Part shown: in pieces, positions 1-8,368 of the stretch
How positions within the stretch are numbered: position 1 is the first letter of the stretch
Layout: each line of letters opens with the position of its first letter
Source of the DNA: Firmicutes bacterium UBA4882
Lineage (GTDB): Bacteria > Bacillota > UBA4882
Assembly: GCA_002399265.1 (NCBI GenBank)
Contig: DHDG01000044.1
Span: forward strand, 1,590 to 35,647
Direction: 5' to 3'
Length of the DNA: 34,058 nucleotides
Program-made: the position numbers and the translations under genes
Notes under the pieces: generated by a model
The model's input: only the letters and a program-made list of their open reading frames with translations
Database searches by the model: none
What the model was told of the DNA's origin: nothing

Positions 1-1662
1 GGTGCGCAATTGGCGCTGCAAGGGACGGGCCGGCCGCTCATTACCGGCGAGGTTCCCAGCGAGGGTGACATTATCGTGCAGATCAATTCCGCCGACTCTC
101 GACAAGCGCAAGGTATCATTATCCGCGGCGATAGCCGCGATGTTGCGCGCTCGGAGAGTTATTTGCTTAATGGCGACGGAAAAATACAGCGTTTTGCAGG
201 AATGGCACAGGTGCGTAGCCGCCGGGATGAGCTCATGCATATGCTAGATGAAAGCGAGCAGCTACTGACGCAGCTTAACCAGATTTCGCCAGAAGCGGCC
301 TCTCTTGCCTCCAATGCTTTGGAACAAGTTTTGGGCTATTCTCGTTTAATAGCTAAAGCACGGCAGTCGCAGGAGGAAATGGAGGCTGTCCGGGCAACAC
401 TTGGTACAGACAATCCCATGCAAGGCAGCGCCCGCCTGGATGCCGCCGTGCGGAAGATCGACTCTGCATCCGCAGAAATGGCGCGGCTTGGCTCGGATAT
501 TGAGCGGCTGCGCACCAGCGTGGAAGGATTGGGCGAAGTAGCTGCGCAGCTCAATGGTTTTAACAATAGACTTTCTTCAGTGGCGCAGTTTTTATCCCTG
601 GGAGACGGGATCGAGAGCCTGCTTTCAGCAACCCGGACTTTGGGGGCTTTGTCCGAAGGAATTGCCGCTCAGAAACAGGCGGTGGCCTCTTTTGCGGAGC
701 AGATGCGCGAGCCGCTTGCTGCCGTAGAATACTGGCGGGAAAAGGTGTTGCGCTTTCAGTCGGAAGTTACTGATTATGATCAGCTTTTGGCGCTCGGAGG
801 CGCAGGACGTGAACGGCTTGATGATCTGATCATGGTGACCGATCGCACCGTAGCGTTGGTGGCGGAGGCTGATCCCACCGGAATATCCGGCACTTTGGAA
901 GGCTTGGCTGGTAACGGTGAAGGGAAGGTTAACCTGCCAGGGCTTTCGGCACAGATCGGAGACATTCGGGCGTCGCTACCCAACCTGCGGGACGAAGAAA
1001 TTGGCCGTTCGGTTGCTGTTATTGAACAATATGTCGGCGATCAGGCCTATGCCGGAGAGAAGGTACAGTTACTGACAGATCAAACCTTGACCGTCAGTGC
1101 CATCAAAAACACAATCCGGCGGGAATCGGAAGATCAAGTGGATGTGGTTGTTCTGCCCATAGGCGCCATTCAGCCCAACTTGCGCGGGGAAGTCTTCCGG
1201 GTACTGGGTGAAGTGCGCACCACGATTGCGGCTTTGAGCGTTTTTGTTTTAGGAATTTTGGCATTCCTGCTGGATCATGCGCTAATACTGTCAGTTTTGA
1301 AAAGGCAAGCGCGGCAGAGGGTTATGCGGGGTAGTAAATGGCAACGCATGACCACACGATTGGCTGGCAGTCCCTACTTGTTTGGCGGCAGTATTGGTCT
1401 GATCTGGTTTGTGCTGGCCTTTCTGGCTTCCGGCGCCGATATTCCGGTTGTGGGTGTGTGGGGAGCGGCTGGTCTCGGATTATTGACAGGTTGCTTTTTT
1501 ACAGCCACGTGTGAGAAATTCAACCCGGTCAACGAAGATGAAATAGTGGCTGGAGAAGCGCTGGGACAACCATTCGAGACTATTATGCGGGAGATTGTCA
1601 TTCCGGCAGGCCGCCCCGGCCTGATGCAATGGCTGAACCGCCGCAGACTGGTGATGAAATGA
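1..1662 (+). CDS. Coiled-coil membrane protein, 5' end cut off by the window
   Basis: The reading frame is open from base 1, so the true start lies outside the window; the TTG at base 10 is not convincing as a start. About 553 residues remain. Residues roughly 1-400 are soluble, rich in Glu, Arg, Ala and Leu, with long stretches likely to form coiled coil. Three hydrophobic segments follow at about 410-430, 459-485 and 486-507, with a polar C-terminal tail of about 45 residues. I do not recognise the family. The stop lies 22 bases before a GlnQ-like ABC ATPase gene on the same strand, so this may be the membrane partner of that ATPase, but it does not show an obvious permease fold. That pairing is inference from position only. 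Confidence 0.7.
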   Translation, partial: GAQLALQGTGRPLITGEVPSEGDIIVQINSADSRQAQGIIIRGDSRDVARSESYLLNGDGKIQRFAGMAQVRSRRDELMHMLDESEQLLTQLNQISPEAASLASNALEQVLGYSRLIAKARQSQEEMEAVRATLGTDNPMQGSARLDAAVRKIDSASAEMARLGSDIERLRTSVEGLGEVAAQLNGFNNRLSSVAQFLSLGDGIESLLSATRTLGALSEGIAAQKQAVASFAEQMREPLAAVEYWREKVLRFQSEVTDYDQLLALGGAGRERLDDLIMVTDRTVALVAEADPTGISGTLEGLAGNGEGKVNLPGLSAQIGDIRASLPNLRDEEIGRSVAVIEQYVGDQAYAGEKVQLLTDQTLTVSAIKNTIRRESEDQVDVVVLPIGAIQPNLRGEVFRVLGEVRTTIAALSVFVLGILAFLLDHALILSVLKRQARQRVMRGSKWQRMTTRLAGSPYLFGGSIGLIWFVLAFLASGADIPVVGVWGAAGLGLLTGCFFTATCEKFNPVNEDEIVAGEALGQPFETIMREIVIPAGRPGLMQWLNRRRLVMK

Positions 1663-1684
1663 CGGAAGAAATGAGGAAGTAAGG

Positions 1685-2524
1685 ATGCTAACCGTCCGGA
1701 ACCTCAAGAAAGCATATGGATCCCGCGTGGCTTTGAACGGGGTGGACCTGGAAGTACACCGGGGGGAAACGGTGGCCATCATGGGACCGAGCGGCTGCGG
1801 CAAATCAACGCTGGTACGCTGTCTGAACCGGTTGACTGAACCGGACGCTGGTAGCATATTATTCGCAGGGAAAGAAGTTACGACGATGGGTGCCAACGAG
1901 CTTTTGGAAACCAGGTGCCGCATCGGCTTTGTCTTTCAGCAATCCAATCTGATCAAGCGTCTCTCCGTCCTGGACAATGTTGCCATGGGGCAGATTCTGA
2001 ACGGCATGGATCGCAAGGAAGCCGAACAGTTGGCACTGGGTGAGCTAGCTCGCGTAGGGATGGCGGACCGCGCCGGAGACTATCCCGAAAACCTGTCAGG
2101 GGGACAGCGCCAGCGCGTCGGGATTGCCAGGGCTTTGGCCCTTAAGCCGGAAATCATGCTCTGGGACGAGCCGACCGCTTCACTGGACCCGATTCTCGTC
2201 GGAGAGGTTATCGAGGTTCTTGAGAATCTGGCCCAGATTGGTACGACGATGCTGGTCGTCACACATGAGTTATACTTCGCTTTGCGGGCAGCGCAGCGCG
2301 TTGTTTTGATGGATCATGGCCAAGTGGTGGAGCAGGGCCATCCGCAGGCGGTTTTCGCAAACCCGGTGTCGGAAGTCGGCCGAAAATATCGTGACTTACT
2401 GGAAAGATGGAGAGAACCTGCGCTTACAGATGGCGATCCGACTTACCGGCCGCAGCGTGGTGCAGGAAGAAGGGTCTATCAGGGCGAAATTATCTCTGGT
2501 AAAGTTCATATCCGGACAGGTTGA
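1685..2524 (+). CDS. ABC transporter ATP-binding protein, polar amino acid (GlnQ-like) type
   Basis: The protein has 279 residues and a complete ABC ATPase core: Walker A GPSGCGKST at 34-42, Q-loop near Q85-Q86, signature LSGGQ at 137-141, Walker B IMLWDE at 157-162 and switch histidine H194. The N-terminal form MLTVRNLKKAYG and the DEPTASLDP stretch resemble the GlnQ/ArtP group, which powers amino acid import in the inner membrane. No substrate-binding protein or typical permease is in view; the upstream gene is a coiled-coil membrane protein. The last 35 residues or so, after the DLLERW segment, extend beyond the usual 240-250 residue ATPase. The substrate is not known, and a role in export or envelope work cannot be excluded given lptB next door. 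Confidence 0.85.
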   Translation: MLTVRNLKKAYGSRVALNGVDLEVHRGETVAIMGPSGCGKSTLVRCLNRLTEPDAGSILFAGKEVTTMGANELLETRCRIGFVFQQSNLIKRLSVLDNVAMGQILNGMDRKEAEQLALGELARVGMADRAGDYPENLSGGQRQRVGIARALALKPEIMLWDEPTASLDPILVGEVIEVLENLAQIGTTMLVVTHELYFALRAAQRVVLMDHGQVVEQGHPQAVFANPVSEVGRKYRDLLERWREPALTDGDPTYRPQRGAGRRVYQGEIISGKVHIRTG

Positions 2525-2567
2525 CCTGTGAAGTAGCGTCCGGTTTCGTGAAGAATGAGGTGTTGCG

Positions 2568-3287
2568 ATGGCCATCAATGCGCAGGGCTTGATCAAATCT
2601 TATCGCGGTCGTACCGTTGTCGACGGTGTGAGTCTCACTGTCGATAAAGGCGAGGTGGTCGGTTTACTGGGCCCCAACGGTGCCGGTAAGACCACCACCT
2701 TTTATATGATTGTTGGATTGGTGAAAGCCGAGGCAGGCGCAGTCTCTGTGGACGGTCACGACGTCAGTCATATGCCGATTCACCAGCGGGCCAACTACGG
2801 GCTGGGCTATCTGCCACAGGAGCCTTCGATTTTTCGTCGCATGAGTGTTCAGGATAACATCATGGCGGTGCTGGAAATGAAGGGTCTGCCCAAGGATAAG
2901 CGCCATGAGCGCTTGGAAGAATTGTTGCAGGATTTGGGACTCGGACACTTGCGAAACCAGCGGGGGAGCACACTGTCCGGGGGTGAGCGGCGGCGGGCCG
3001 AAATCGCACGCGCTTTGGCAGCTGATCCGAAGTATATTCTTCTGGATGAGCCCTTTACCGGAGTTGATCCGATTGCCGTATCTGACATTCAGGATATCGT
3101 ATATCATCTTAAAGAAAAGGGCTTCGGGATCCTGATTACTGACCATAGTGTCCGCGAAACGCTTGCCATTACGGATAGAGCGTACATTATCTTTGACGGC
3201 AAGATTCTGGTATCAGGGACTGCCGAAGAAATTGCCCTGGATGAAACAGCGCGCAAATTTTATCTGGGTGATCGTTTTAGCATGTAA
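2568..3287 (+). CDS. lptB: LptB, lipopolysaccharide export ABC ATPase
   Basis: This 239-residue protein matches the usual length of LptB (about 240). It shows Walker A GPNGAGKTT at 35-43, the YLPQEPSIFRRMSV segment at 81-94 that is typical of LptB, signature LSGGE at 136-140, Walker B YILLDE at 156-161 with DEPFTGVDP, and switch histidine H193. LptB is the cytoplasmic ATPase of the LptB2FG complex that extracts lipopolysaccharide from the inner membrane for transport to the outer membrane. LptF, LptG, LptC and LptA are not in the window. A GAGG site sits 7 bases before the ATG. The gene lies 43 bases after the GlnQ-like ATPase and 39 bases before the DUF3084 start, so an operon is likely. It supports a diderm cell plan. 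Confidence 0.9.
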   Translation: MAINAQGLIKSYRGRTVVDGVSLTVDKGEVVGLLGPNGAGKTTTFYMIVGLVKAEAGAVSVDGHDVSHMPIHQRANYGLGYLPQEPSIFRRMSVQDNIMAVLEMKGLPKDKRHERLEELLQDLGLGHLRNQRGSTLSGGERRRAEIARALAADPKYILLDEPFTGVDPIAVSDIQDIVYHLKEKGFGILITDHSVRETLAITDRAYIIFDGKILVSGTAEEIALDETARKFYLGDRFSM

Positions 3288-3326
3288 TTGGTGGTAATCG
3301 ATGTTCTCTTGAAGGGAGTGTATTGG

Positions 3327-4649
3327 ATGTATGGTGCCCTACTAGTAGTCGTGCTGATTGCTTTGGGTGGTGTGGTCGCCTTTTTGGGCGATCGAGTCGG
3401 CATGCGCGTGGGGCGCCGGCGCATTACACTTTTTAATCTCCGGCCTAAATATACTTCCATATTGATTACCATTTTTACCGGCGTGGTTATTGTTGCTGCG
3501 ACGCTTGGCGTCATGGCGATTGTGTCTCAGGATGTCAGAACTGCGTTGTTTAGCATGAAAGAGCTGCAGAATGATCTGAAACAGACGCGTGGTGAACTGG
3601 AGCGCACCGAGGCGCATGCCTCCGAATTGACCAATACCGTTGAAGTGCTGGTCGACCAAGTGTCCATCAAGGAACAAGAATACCAGCAATTAGTGAGTCA
3701 ATATGAGTCAACTCAGGCGAAACTGGATCAGGTCACAAAACGGCGTGCTTCAGTGGAAAAACAGTTGGTACTCGTTACCGGAAGACTCGATACCGTAACT
3801 TATCAATATGATATTGCGCGTCAAAACCTGGCGGAAACGGAGAACAGTCTGGCAGAAACTGAAGAAAACCTGCGTTTCGCACAGGCTAGAATGGAGCCGC
3901 TCACAGAAATTCAATCCCAGTTGACTTCCGTAATCGACCAGCTTACGTTGGAAAGAGAACGCCTTAATCGCGAAGTGGAAGCCCTAACTGCTGAGACGAT
4001 GAGCTTACAGGAAGGTTTGCGGGGCATGCTCGGACGGCAGGTCGTTTTCCATACCGGTGAAATTGTGCTGGCTACGGTGATCGATGGAGGCAGAAGTACG
4101 ACGGAGATCACCCAGGAATTGCTCAATATGCATCTAAAAAAGGCGAATGAGCTGGCGCTGACGCGCGGCGCACTAGTGCCGGGCAGCGAAACTGACGCGC
4201 TGCGGATTAGGCCAGTCGATTTGGATGAAGCGGTTGCCAAATTGGTCGCATTCAAAGGCAAAGCGGTACTGCGGGTTTTGTCATCTACCAATACAGTAGC
4301 GCAGGAACCAGTGCTGGTAACTTTTCAGATCTTACCGGATGAACTAATTTTCACAGCTGGTGATGTGATCGCGGAGGCGTCCGTTAACAGCAATGCAGAT
4401 TCGAACGCAATTTTGGAGAAGATTTTGGCCTTGTTGGAAGAGGTTAACTGGCGTGCGATCGTCGAAAAAGGCATGGTATCTGATCTGCAGGGCATTGTCG
4501 GGCAGATTAGCTCTTGGCAGGAAGTGCAGGATATCATTTCCAGGGTCAAGAGTTATGAGAACAAGACGGTTGTTATTCAAGCCTGTGCGGAAGAGAATAC
4601 CTGGCGGGCACAAGGGCCTTTAAAAGTGACGCTGCAGATCAAGGAATAA
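3327..4649 (+). CDS. DUF3084 membrane protein with coiled coil
   Basis: I place the start at ATG 3327 because AAGGGAG at 3312-3318 lies 8 bases upstream; an in-frame TTG at 3288 touching the lptB stop has no such site. The product is 440 residues. Two membrane segments lie at about 4-21 and 45-67, separated by a short basic loop with the GMRVGRRRITLFNLRPKY motif that is characteristic of DUF3084 proteins. A coiled coil of about 160 residues follows (75-235), then a globular C-terminal domain to the end. The function of the family is unknown; it occurs in diderm Firmicutes and cyanobacteria. Position after lptB suggests an envelope role, which is inference. Confidence 0.85.
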   Translation: MYGALLVVVLIALGGVVAFLGDRVGMRVGRRRITLFNLRPKYTSILITIFTGVVIVAATLGVMAIVSQDVRTALFSMKELQNDLKQTRGELERTEAHASELTNTVEVLVDQVSIKEQEYQQLVSQYESTQAKLDQVTKRRASVEKQLVLVTGRLDTVTYQYDIARQNLAETENSLAETEENLRFAQARMEPLTEIQSQLTSVIDQLTLERERLNREVEALTAETMSLQEGLRGMLGRQVVFHTGEIVLATVIDGGRSTTEITQELLNMHLKKANELALTRGALVPGSETDALRIRPVDLDEAVAKLVAFKGKAVLRVLSSTNTVAQEPVLVTFQILPDELIFTAGDVIAEASVNSNADSNAILEKILALLEEVNWRAIVEKGMVSDLQGIVGQISSWQEVQDIISRVKSYENKTVVIQACAEENTWRAQGPLKVTLQIKE

Positions 4650-4807
4650 CTCGGAATAACCCCGCGCGCCTGGGCGGCACGATAGGTATGCGTGCAATTT
4701 CCATTCTTTCGCGAATCCGGAAAGACAGGGACATCGACCAGTAGTGTCGAAGTTTTTCCTGAAATCTCATTTCGGAGCGAAAGGAGGGAAATACCCCGGC
4801 GTTTGTT
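4650..4807 (+). other. Leader region with small hairpins
   Basis: The 158 bases between the DUF3084 stop and the next gene contain two short inverted repeats, CTTTC/GAAAG at 4706-4710 and 4720-4724, and TCGAC/GTCGA at 4734-4738 and 4746-4750. AAAGGAGGG sits at about 4780-4788. I could not match this to a known riboswitch class and see no convincing terminator or promoter. Confidence 0.3.
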
Positions 4808-5443
4808 ATGATGAAAGCGATCAGCCGGATGCAAATGACAAGAAAACACACGATAACGATCCTTTTAGCCTTGCTTCTCTGCCTGACGGCAGCAGGGCCG
4901 GTCTATGGGATGGAACAGCAGCAACGCACAATTCAGGCATTCAGGCTTTTGAAAAATATGGGCCTGATCCAGGCATTACCCGCCTCTGATGAGGATTTGA
5001 TGTCTCTGGACCGCTTCGAAAAAGCCAATATCGTAGCGCAGGCGGCGGAACGCGCAGTCGGCGCGGGTGCGGGTGCGGGCGCGGGTGCGGGCGAAGCGCA
5101 GCTGCAGCAGTACCCGGCAGCTGTTCTGGAAAGCCTGGCGTGGCTGGAGAGCGTATTTTACGAAGAACTGATTCAGCTGAACAAGACACCACGCTTTCTG
5201 GCGTTGTCTGGAGAGGGTGCCAGAGATATGGGCGCTGGCAGCAATGCCAGCGGCAGCAATGCCAGCGTCGCTAACTTGCAGGTACCGATCCAGGCAGAAG
5301 CGCACTCAGTTTATGTGGATTCCTCGTCAGTCAGAACCTGGCAGATGATCATCACGGAAGCGGAAACTGGCGCGGAAGAAGATACCGGCACGGAAGCAGA
5401 TACCGATCATTCGGCGGCGATCAACGTACCGATTATGTTCTAG
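4808..5443 (+). CDS. Small secreted protein with SLH-like N-terminus and Ala-Gly repeat
   Basis: The 211-residue product begins with a basic stretch and a hydrophobic core (about residues 13-33, cleavage likely after VYG), a typical signal peptide. After it, residues 39-82 (from TIQAFRLLKNMGL to the ERAV segment) resemble one SLH-like half repeat and parallel the N-terminus of the barrel protein at 6086. Residues 86-95 are five Ala-Gly pairs coded by GCGGGT/GCGGGC hexamers at 5063-5092. A 15-base tandem duplication at 5237-5266 codes GSNAS twice. The C-terminal part is acidic. The start is unsure: ATG 4808, 4811, 4829 and 4835 are all in frame, and the strong GGAGGG at 4783-4788 is about 19 bases from the first, too far for normal use. 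No known family; a periplasmic or surface role is inferred. Confidence 0.65.
   Translation: MMKAISRMQMTRKHTITILLALLLCLTAAGPVYGMEQQQRTIQAFRLLKNMGLIQALPASDEDLMSLDRFEKANIVAQAAERAVGAGAGAGAGAGEAQLQQYPAAVLESLAWLESVFYEELIQLNKTPRFLALSGEGARDMGAGSNASGSNASVANLQVPIQAEAHSVYVDSSSVRTWQMIITEAETGAEEDTGTEADTDHSAAINVPIMF
5063..5092 (+). repeat. Hexanucleotide tandem repeat GCGGGT/GCGGGC x5
   Basis: Five in-frame copies of a GCGGGY hexamer code for alternating Ala-Gly in the secreted protein at 4808. Similar Ala-Gly runs occur in copA (13072-13101) and the anti-sigma gene (30244-30264). Confidence 0.9.
5237..5266 (+). repeat. 15-base tandem duplication coding GSNAS twice
   Basis: Two perfect copies of GGCAGCAATGCCAGC lie end to end in frame within the secreted protein gene at 4808. 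Confidence 0.85.
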
Positions 5444-5473
5444 TCTAGTCAACTGGAACTGCACAAAAACAGG

Positions 5474-5510
5474 GCCGCCCATAGATGGGCGGCTCGTTGT
5501 TTCCGATTTT
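5474..5510 (+). terminator. Probable intrinsic terminator after the secreted protein gene
   Basis: A perfect 9-base stem (GCCGCCCAT at 5474-5482, ATGGGCGGC at 5485-5493) lies 30 bases after the stop. The following bases are T-rich but broken by G and C, so it may be a leaky terminator before the RuvX-like gene. Confidence 0.6.
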
Positions 5511-5557
5511 TCGACTACGACTTTAAAGATTACTTCGGGTAGGGTGGTTAGGGCATT

Positions 5558-5980
5558 ATGGCTGTGATTTTGGCAGTCGATCCGGGAAGAGAAAAGTGCG
5601 GGCTGGCACTGGTCGATGAAAAAACCGGTGTGATCTGGCAACGTGTGGTGCCTGCCGCGGAATTGATGACAACAGTAGGGCAATTTGTCCAGCAAGGTGC
5701 GGTTCAGACCGTTGTGGCTGGCGACCGTACCGGTAGCGCCAAGTTTAAAACCCAATGGGACCAAAGCGGGCTAAGCGCCAAGGCACGCTTAGTTTTTGTC
5801 GATGAACATATGTCGAGCGTGGAAGGACGCCGGCGTTATCTGCGCGATCATCCTGGCAAAGGGCTGCGCCGTTTGCTGCCAATCGGTCTTAAGACACCTG
5901 ATCAGCCTTTTGACGATTATGTGGCCGTGATTTTGGCGGAACGTTTTTTGAAGAAAAATGCCTCTCTTGGCATGGAATAA
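5558..5980 (+). CDS. YqgF/RuvX-fold nuclease-like protein
   Basis: This 140-residue protein has the size and strand pattern of the YqgF (RuvX) RNase H-like fold. The first strand carries Asp8 in LAVDPGREKCGLAL, the middle part has VVAGDRTG near 53-59, Glu83 lies in VDEHMSS, and Asp119/Asp120 in the C-terminal FDDYVAVILAERFL helix. These match the Asp-Glu-Asp metal triad expected for Holliday-junction resolvase-like or pre-16S rRNA processing nucleases. The sequence is divergent from classical YqgF, which usually carries Arg and Ser-Asp where this has REKCG and VDEK, so it may be a side family. It sits between two secreted proteins that share an SLH-like N-terminus, an odd place for a cytoplasmic nuclease. 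Confidence 0.75.
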   Translation: MAVILAVDPGREKCGLALVDEKTGVIWQRVVPAAELMTTVGQFVQQGAVQTVVAGDRTGSAKFKTQWDQSGLSAKARLVFVDEHMSSVEGRRRYLRDHPGKGLRRLLPIGLKTPDQPFDDYVAVILAERFLKKNASLGME

Positions 5981-6085
5981 GAGGAACTACGCGGAAACAA
6001 TAGAATAAATAGCTAGTGGAGTGTTTTTAACACGTCAACCTTGAGTTGATGATCGACATGCGTTGATCAGGAGTGAGAGCGATCC

Positions 6086-7537
6086 ATGTTGAGAAGAGTC
6101 TGCGCTATTTGCCTTTTGATTACGCTGCTGTTAGCGCCGTTGCTGGTTTCAGCATCCGGCGCTGTTGTGCCATACGACCATTGGCTGTATAGCCATTTTG
6201 CGCGCCTTTATTTTGATGGACTACTGCCCGAATATCCGGCGGAATTGATCAGCGCAAGCCGTAAGCTGACCAGGTATGAAATGGCCTTTTATCTAAAGGG
6301 TCTTCTCGAAAGGCTGGAAGTGAAACAGTCCTGCGCCCAAAGCTGCGATGCCAGGCAGATGCTATTGGTGGAAGAGTGCCTGGTGGAACTAAAAAAAGAA
6401 CTGCTAGCGTTGGGGGTCTCGATCCGTTCGTTGGAAGAAATATCTCACCAGGCACGCAATATCGGCTTGGATGTCGGCGAGAATCCCGATAGCAATTATC
6501 TGGACAACGATTATTTGGCGCTGAGTGCCTTGACGGAACCGGTGCAGATCGGCTCAGTGTCCGGCGGAAAAGATGCGGGCGTCCCATACTTGTTCAGTTC
6601 GATGGCACCCATCTCCTATGGATTGCAGCGAGAAATTGAATTGCACATTGCCGATCCGATGGTTACAGTGTCAGCAGTGCCGTCACCTGCCGGACGAGTG
6701 ACGGAAGCAGCTCAGCCTGAGGCTCAGCAAGAGTCAGTGGTTCAGGAAGCAGGCTTTACGAGCGTTGATTTCAATAGGACTTCATTCCTAAGGCAATACA
6801 TAACAATTAACGCCAGCGTGCGCACAGGGTTCAGAACCGTATATCCTTCCAGTAAGACAGTCGATGGGCCGGGAACATGGGCGATTAGTGCCGGTGCAGG
6901 TTCCAGCATGGGGTTGGTATCTTCAGTGGCCTTAACCAACACTTATGGAACACAACATTTTGACGCGCTGAGTATTGGTGGCGATAGCGGTGTTGATCAG
7001 GACCATGAGCTTTCCCTGGGCAGTGCGGCAGCGCAAAGTAGCACACAGGACTTTGATATGACCCTTGAGATTGGGCGTTTCGCGGTTTCGACCAATACCC
7101 CTGCAGGTAGCATTTTCAGAGGAATTGGAGTTACAGGAAACGCGTATGGCTCATTGGGGTTACGTACCCGCTATGAATACACTCAGTTCGGCACCTTAAC
7201 GCAAGAGCCTGTTTCAGCGGCGGTTGCCATCGAAGGCAAATTGGTGCTGGGCACGGCCACTCTATACGGCGGCTATGGTTATAGTGCGGTGCGACAATCT
7301 GTCGCTGAGCAATTTAACCTGAGCCAATCGATTACAAATGCTGGTATTAACTTCAGGCTTTCGCCAGACATACAGTTGTTTGCGGAATATGTGATCTTAG
7401 CTTCCACACAACCCTGGAACCAGCGTCAGGCGGTCGTGGGACTGCAGCACAGTGACCTCGGGTCATTTATGTTTGGTTATCGCTTGTTAAGCCTGGCGGA
7501 TTCACAGCTGCTGGCGTCTTTCTCGCTGAAATTCTAA
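6086..7537 (+). CDS. Putative outer-membrane beta-barrel protein with SLH-like N-terminus
   Basis: The 483-residue product starts at ATG 6086, with AGGAGTGAG 8 bases before. Residues 1-25 form a signal peptide. Residues about 28-78, with DHWLY, LYFDGLLPEYP and LTRYEMAFYLKGL, follow the SLH pattern. A linker of roughly 150 residues follows, rich in polar residues. The last 240 residues alternate hydrophobic and polar positions, with many Gly and aromatic residues, and the chain ends in LLASFSLKF; a terminal Phe is the hallmark signal of outer-membrane beta barrels. SLH-plus-barrel proteins (OmpM type) tether the outer membrane to peptidoglycan in Negativicutes. This is a divergent member at best; pore function is not shown. 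It follows the RuvX-like gene by 105 bases. Confidence 0.7.
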   Translation: MLRRVCAICLLITLLLAPLLVSASGAVVPYDHWLYSHFARLYFDGLLPEYPAELISASRKLTRYEMAFYLKGLLERLEVKQSCAQSCDARQMLLVEECLVELKKELLALGVSIRSLEEISHQARNIGLDVGENPDSNYLDNDYLALSALTEPVQIGSVSGGKDAGVPYLFSSMAPISYGLQREIELHIADPMVTVSAVPSPAGRVTEAAQPEAQQESVVQEAGFTSVDFNRTSFLRQYITINASVRTGFRTVYPSSKTVDGPGTWAISAGAGSSMGLVSSVALTNTYGTQHFDALSIGGDSGVDQDHELSLGSAAAQSSTQDFDMTLEIGRFAVSTNTPAGSIFRGIGVTGNAYGSLGLRTRYEYTQFGTLTQEPVSAAVAIEGKLVLGTATLYGGYGYSAVRQSVAEQFNLSQSITNAGINFRLSPDIQLFAEYVILASTQPWNQRQAVVGLQHSDLGSFMFGYRLLSLADSQLLASFSLKF

Positions 7538-7603
7538 AGAGCTGATGTTCAATGCGGCTGATGGCCTGGCTGGCCGCCGCTCAGATAAACGGAGGTGGCA
7601 TGG

Positions 7604-8281
7604 ATGCAAGCGCCAATGCTCATTGGCTTGGCTGGCGGTACCGGTTCCGGAAAGACTACCGTCGCCAGGACGATCTTGGAGACTTTTAAGGAAGACTGCG
7701 CATTAATCCCGCAGGATGCTTATTATAAGGATCAGACTAATTTGCCAATGGAAGAGCGCGTTAAACAAAACTACGATCATCCGGATGCGTTTGATTTTAC
7801 GAGACTAACTGCGGACTTGAGAAAGCTGCATAGCGGTCAGGAGGTCTACCGGCCGGAGTATTGTTTTGTGACACATACCCGCAAAACTGGCGAAATACTG
7901 GTACAGCCGAAGAGAATTGTCATTTTTGAGGGGATTCTGGCTTTTTATGATCCGGCGATCCGCAAGATGATCGACTTGATGATTTTTGTGGACACCGATC
8001 CTGACGTGCGGTTAATCAGGCGTGTTTCCAGAGATATCTCAGAACGCGGTCGCTCTCTGGATTCCGTATTTGATCAATATCTCAAGACTGTTAAGCCAAT
8101 GCATGAGGCTTTTATCGAGCCTACCAAAAAATATGCCCATATCATATTACCGGAGGGCGGATTTAACCGGGCTGGGCTGGAAGTTCTTATTTCAAGGCTC
8201 AGGCTGGCGCTGGAGGGGAAGTCCCCTCTGGAAACGGAAGCCCAGCCAACCGTGATTGAGGCAGAGAAAATTGCCGATTAG
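7604..8281 (+). CDS. udk: Uridine kinase-like P-loop kinase
   Basis: I place the start at ATG 7604 since GGAGG at 7591-7595 lies 8 bases upstream; an in-frame GTG at 7595 overlaps that site. The 225-residue protein has a P-loop GGTGSGKT at 11-18, the QDAYYKD substrate segment near 37-43, and the NYDHPDAFD motif that marks uridine kinases (uridine or cytidine plus ATP gives UMP or CMP, pyrimidine salvage in the cytoplasm). RRVSRDISERGRS supplies the lid arginines, and KPMHEAFIEPTKKYAHIILP is the usual C-terminal helix-strand. Length fits the family (about 210). The last 30 residues are an acidic tail. Phosphoribulokinase is a relative but less likely. Confidence 0.88.
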   Translation: MQAPMLIGLAGGTGSGKTTVARTILETFKEDCALIPQDAYYKDQTNLPMEERVKQNYDHPDAFDFTRLTADLRKLHSGQEVYRPEYCFVTHTRKTGEILVQPKRIVIFEGILAFYDPAIRKMIDLMIFVDTDPDVRLIRRVSRDISERGRSLDSVFDQYLKTVKPMHEAFIEPTKKYAHIILPEGGFNRAGLEVLISRLRLALEGKSPLETEAQPTVIEAEKIAD

Positions 8282-8368
8282 GAATAGGGGCACACTGGGC
8301 CGCTTGCACGTTACGTGGCAAATTCCTTCGCATATGTTATAAGGACTCCTTTTGGGAGGTGGCCATAT

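Noticed and set aside
2664..3146. Open frame of 160 codons antisense to lptB
   Set aside because: It mirrors the conserved ABC ATPase core and shows no family features.
7554..7580. GC-rich hairpin before udk
   Set aside because: The stem is broken by a bulge and there is no T-run, so I do not call it a terminator.
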